Below are positions 62,835 to 64,000 of a stretch of DNA of 64,000 nucleotides, one piece after another. The DNA comes from Ornithobacterium rhinotracheale DSM 15997 (GTDB lineage: Bacteria > Bacteroidota > Bacteroidia > Flavobacteriales > Weeksellaceae). Both the position numbers and the translations under genes were made by a program. The stretch is from positions 687,501 through 751,500 of the forward strand of contig NC_018016.1 in the NCBI RefSeq assembly GCF_000265465.1. Reading direction: 5' to 3'. Every line of letters starts with the position of its first letter. Positions within the stretch are counted from its first letter, which is position 1. The notes below the pieces were generated by a model. That model was not told the origin of the DNA. It ran no database searches and was given only the letters and a program-made list of their open reading frames with translations.

Positions 62835-63419
62835 CTATTTCTTTTTCAAGGTTTGTTTGATTAAGTTTTCTAAGCTTAAAGTTGGATTTTCTTTCAAAAG
62901 CTGAACAATGATAGGCTCTGCCACTTTTTTAGGAATCCCCAAGACTTCAAGGGCAGAAAGAGCCTCGATTTTAATTTTGCTTGTGCCTTTACCTTCTATC
63001 TTTTTAGTTTCCAGCACTTGTTTTTTAATCTTATTTTTAAGATCTAAAATGATACGCTGTGCTGTTTTAGCTCCAATTCCCTTTACCGACTGCAAAACCT
63101 CTGGCTGATCGTTAGCAATTGCAGCGTAAATATCTCCCACCGAAAGTGTAGACAACATCACAACGGCAGAGGCGGGTCCCACTCCACTCACCGAAATTAA
63201 AAATTCAAATACTGAACGCTCTGATTTCGTACTAAATCCATATAAATTCTGTGCATCTTCTCGCACCAAAAGGTGGGTGTACAATAATACATTCTCATCT
63301 GCTGGCAAATCATTGTAAGTTGCTTGACTAATGCTTACATAGTATCCCACACCATGGCAATCTATCACCACATAATTGGGTTCTTTCTCTACTAATCTGC
63401 CTTTGAGTTGCGTAATCAT
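62835..63419 (-). CDS. ruvA: Holliday junction DNA helicase subunit RuvA
   Basis: 194 aa from MITQLKGRLVEKEPNYVVID, the usual RuvA start; an open frame of 22 more codons upstream has no homology to the family. OB fold at 1-65, paired helix-hairpin-helix at about 70-130 (LISVSGVGPASAVVML, LQSVKGIGAKTAQRIILDLK), and the C-terminal RuvB-contact domain (IEALSALEVLGIPKKVAEPI). It binds four-way junctions during recombination. First gene of the ruvA-sprA-gcvH-vanZ series. Confidence 0.95.
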   Translation of the reverse strand: MITQLKGRLVEKEPNYVVIDCHGVGYYVSISQATYNDLPADENVLLYTHLLVREDAQNLYGFSTKSERSVFEFLISVSGVGPASAVVMLSTLSVGDIYAAIANDQPEVLQSVKGIGAKTAQRIILDLKNKIKKQVLETKKIEGKGTSKIKIEALSALEVLGIPKKVAEPIIVQLLKENPTLSLENLIKQTLKKK

Positions 63420-63615
63420 GTGTAGTGTATGTCTAAAATTTTCGGCTAAGGTATGAAATTCTTGGCAAACTGCATTAAAATTCACAGAATTAGGTAATTT
63501 GAGTTAAAACTTTATGATTTATTAATCTTTACTCAAAAACCCACTATTATAAATTTTCCTTATAATCAAAAAGGGAATTAATATAGATTTTTTATAACCA
63601 AAGTGACTTTTGCAC

Positions 63616-63623
63616 TATATTTG
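63616..63623 (+). promoter_or_regulatory. -7 box for the peroxiredoxin gene
   Basis: TATATTTG matches TAnnTTTG, 47 bp before the ATG. No OxyR-type site was recognised in the gap shared with ruvA. Confidence 0.5.
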
Positions 63624-63670
63624 CAGCGTAAAAGTTTTAGAAATAATAACCAATAAAAAAACAAAAAATT

Positions 63671-64000
63671 ATGTCTTACGTAGGTAAAAAATTCCCAAAT
63701 ATCGCAGTAAACGCCATGAACGAAATGGGCGATACTTTTAAATTAAATGTTCTTGAAAAAGCAGTGAGCGAAAAGAAAAAAGTTTTGCTTTTCTGGTATC
63801 CAAAGGACTTCACTTTTGTTTGTCCGACTGAGCTTCACGCTTTCCAAGAAGCTATGGCTGAATTTAAAAAAAGAAACACCATCATCATCGGTGCTTCTTG
63901 CGACACACCAGAAGTACACTTCGCTTGGCTAAACACACCAAAAGACAACGGAGGTATCGAAGGGGTAACTTATGACATTCTTGCAGATAGCAACAGAAAC
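63671..64000 (+). CDS. ahpC: Peroxiredoxin AhpC/Prx1 type (N-terminal part)
   Basis: 110 codons visible; the gene runs off the right edge. MSYVGKKFPNIAVNAMNEMG is followed by VLLFWYPKDFTFVCPTELHA, with the peroxidatic Cys at 51 in the FVCP motif of 2-Cys peroxiredoxins. It reduces hydrogen peroxide and organic peroxides in the cytoplasm. The resolving Cys would be past the window. Confidence 0.9.
   Translation, partial: MSYVGKKFPNIAVNAMNEMGDTFKLNVLEKAVSEKKKVLLFWYPKDFTFVCPTELHAFQEAMAEFKKRNTIIIGASCDTPEVHFAWLNTPKDNGGIEGVTYDILADSNRN

Overview
The window looks like a chromosome segment of an AT-rich member of Bacteroidota, class Flavobacteriia. The signs are the type IX secretion genes sprA, sprE/porW and porG, an S1 protein of the Bacteroidota type, HU-HIG histone-like proteins, TonB proteins with the YPGC...C motif, a mevalonate-pathway gene, and promoters with a TAnnTTTG -7 box. 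The gene set would suit Weeksellaceae or an Ornithobacterium-like organism, but the genus is a guess.

The main feature is an 8.5-kb mobile element present twice in the same orientation: copy 1 at about 1342-9910 and copy 2 at about 44736-53226. Each copy carries, all on the + strand, an 81-aa protein, a two-tyrosine HUH rolling-circle Rep, a small HTH protein, a beta-rich coat candidate, a run of small membrane and basic proteins, a GH19-like lysozyme, more structural or unknown proteins and a terminator. These are followed by a signal-peptide protein whose stop overlaps the start of an IS30-family DD(33)E transposase. Imperfect 20-bp inverted repeats (6 bp + 5 variable + 9 bp) bound the whole element, and the right one contains the transposase stop codon. 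I read this as a small, probably single-stranded-DNA, tailless phage that integrates as an IS30-type transposon. No Zot-type ATPase is present, so it does not look like a filamentous inovirus. The copies are mosaic: long identical stretches, a ~10% divergent tract across the Rep active site, a replaced lysozyme and a replaced secreted protein. Copy 2 has a nonsense mutation in the coat candidate and a frameshift in a 57-aa gene.

Host regions. 1-1338: the start of a secreted glucosaminidase and an ACC deaminase/D-cysteine desulfhydrase homologue. 9911-17980: a Cys-rich protein, then an envelope-biogenesis cluster read leftwards (CBS protein, nadK, porG, uppS, bamA, two skp/ompH) and a YjbR protein. 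18100-21720: purH, purD, mtgA. 21880-24700: an operon of a surface protein, a DUF5977 protein and an HU-HIG protein. 24702-25439: no gene, but terminators and a (TG)22 tract. 25440-28750: a eukaryote-like OPRT-ODC fusion diverging from a class-1A dihydroorotate dehydrogenase, then a surface protein. 28900-36280: rpsA, a DUF805 protein, a second HU-HIG protein with another (TG)22 tract, radC, pnuC, a GH3-family protein, an M23 peptidase, and a 252-bp array of 21-bp phased A/T tracts. 36279-44655: sprE/porW, an outer-membrane protein, an AddB-like nuclease, mvaD, a tiny type IX cargo-like protein and tonB. 53288-64000: two more TonB-domain proteins, vanZ, gcvH, sprA, ruvA and the start of ahpC.

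The host genes form ordinary envelope, nucleotide and secretion modules. Copy 2 interrupts a cluster of three TonB-domain paralogues. No tRNA, rRNA or CRISPR array was recognised.
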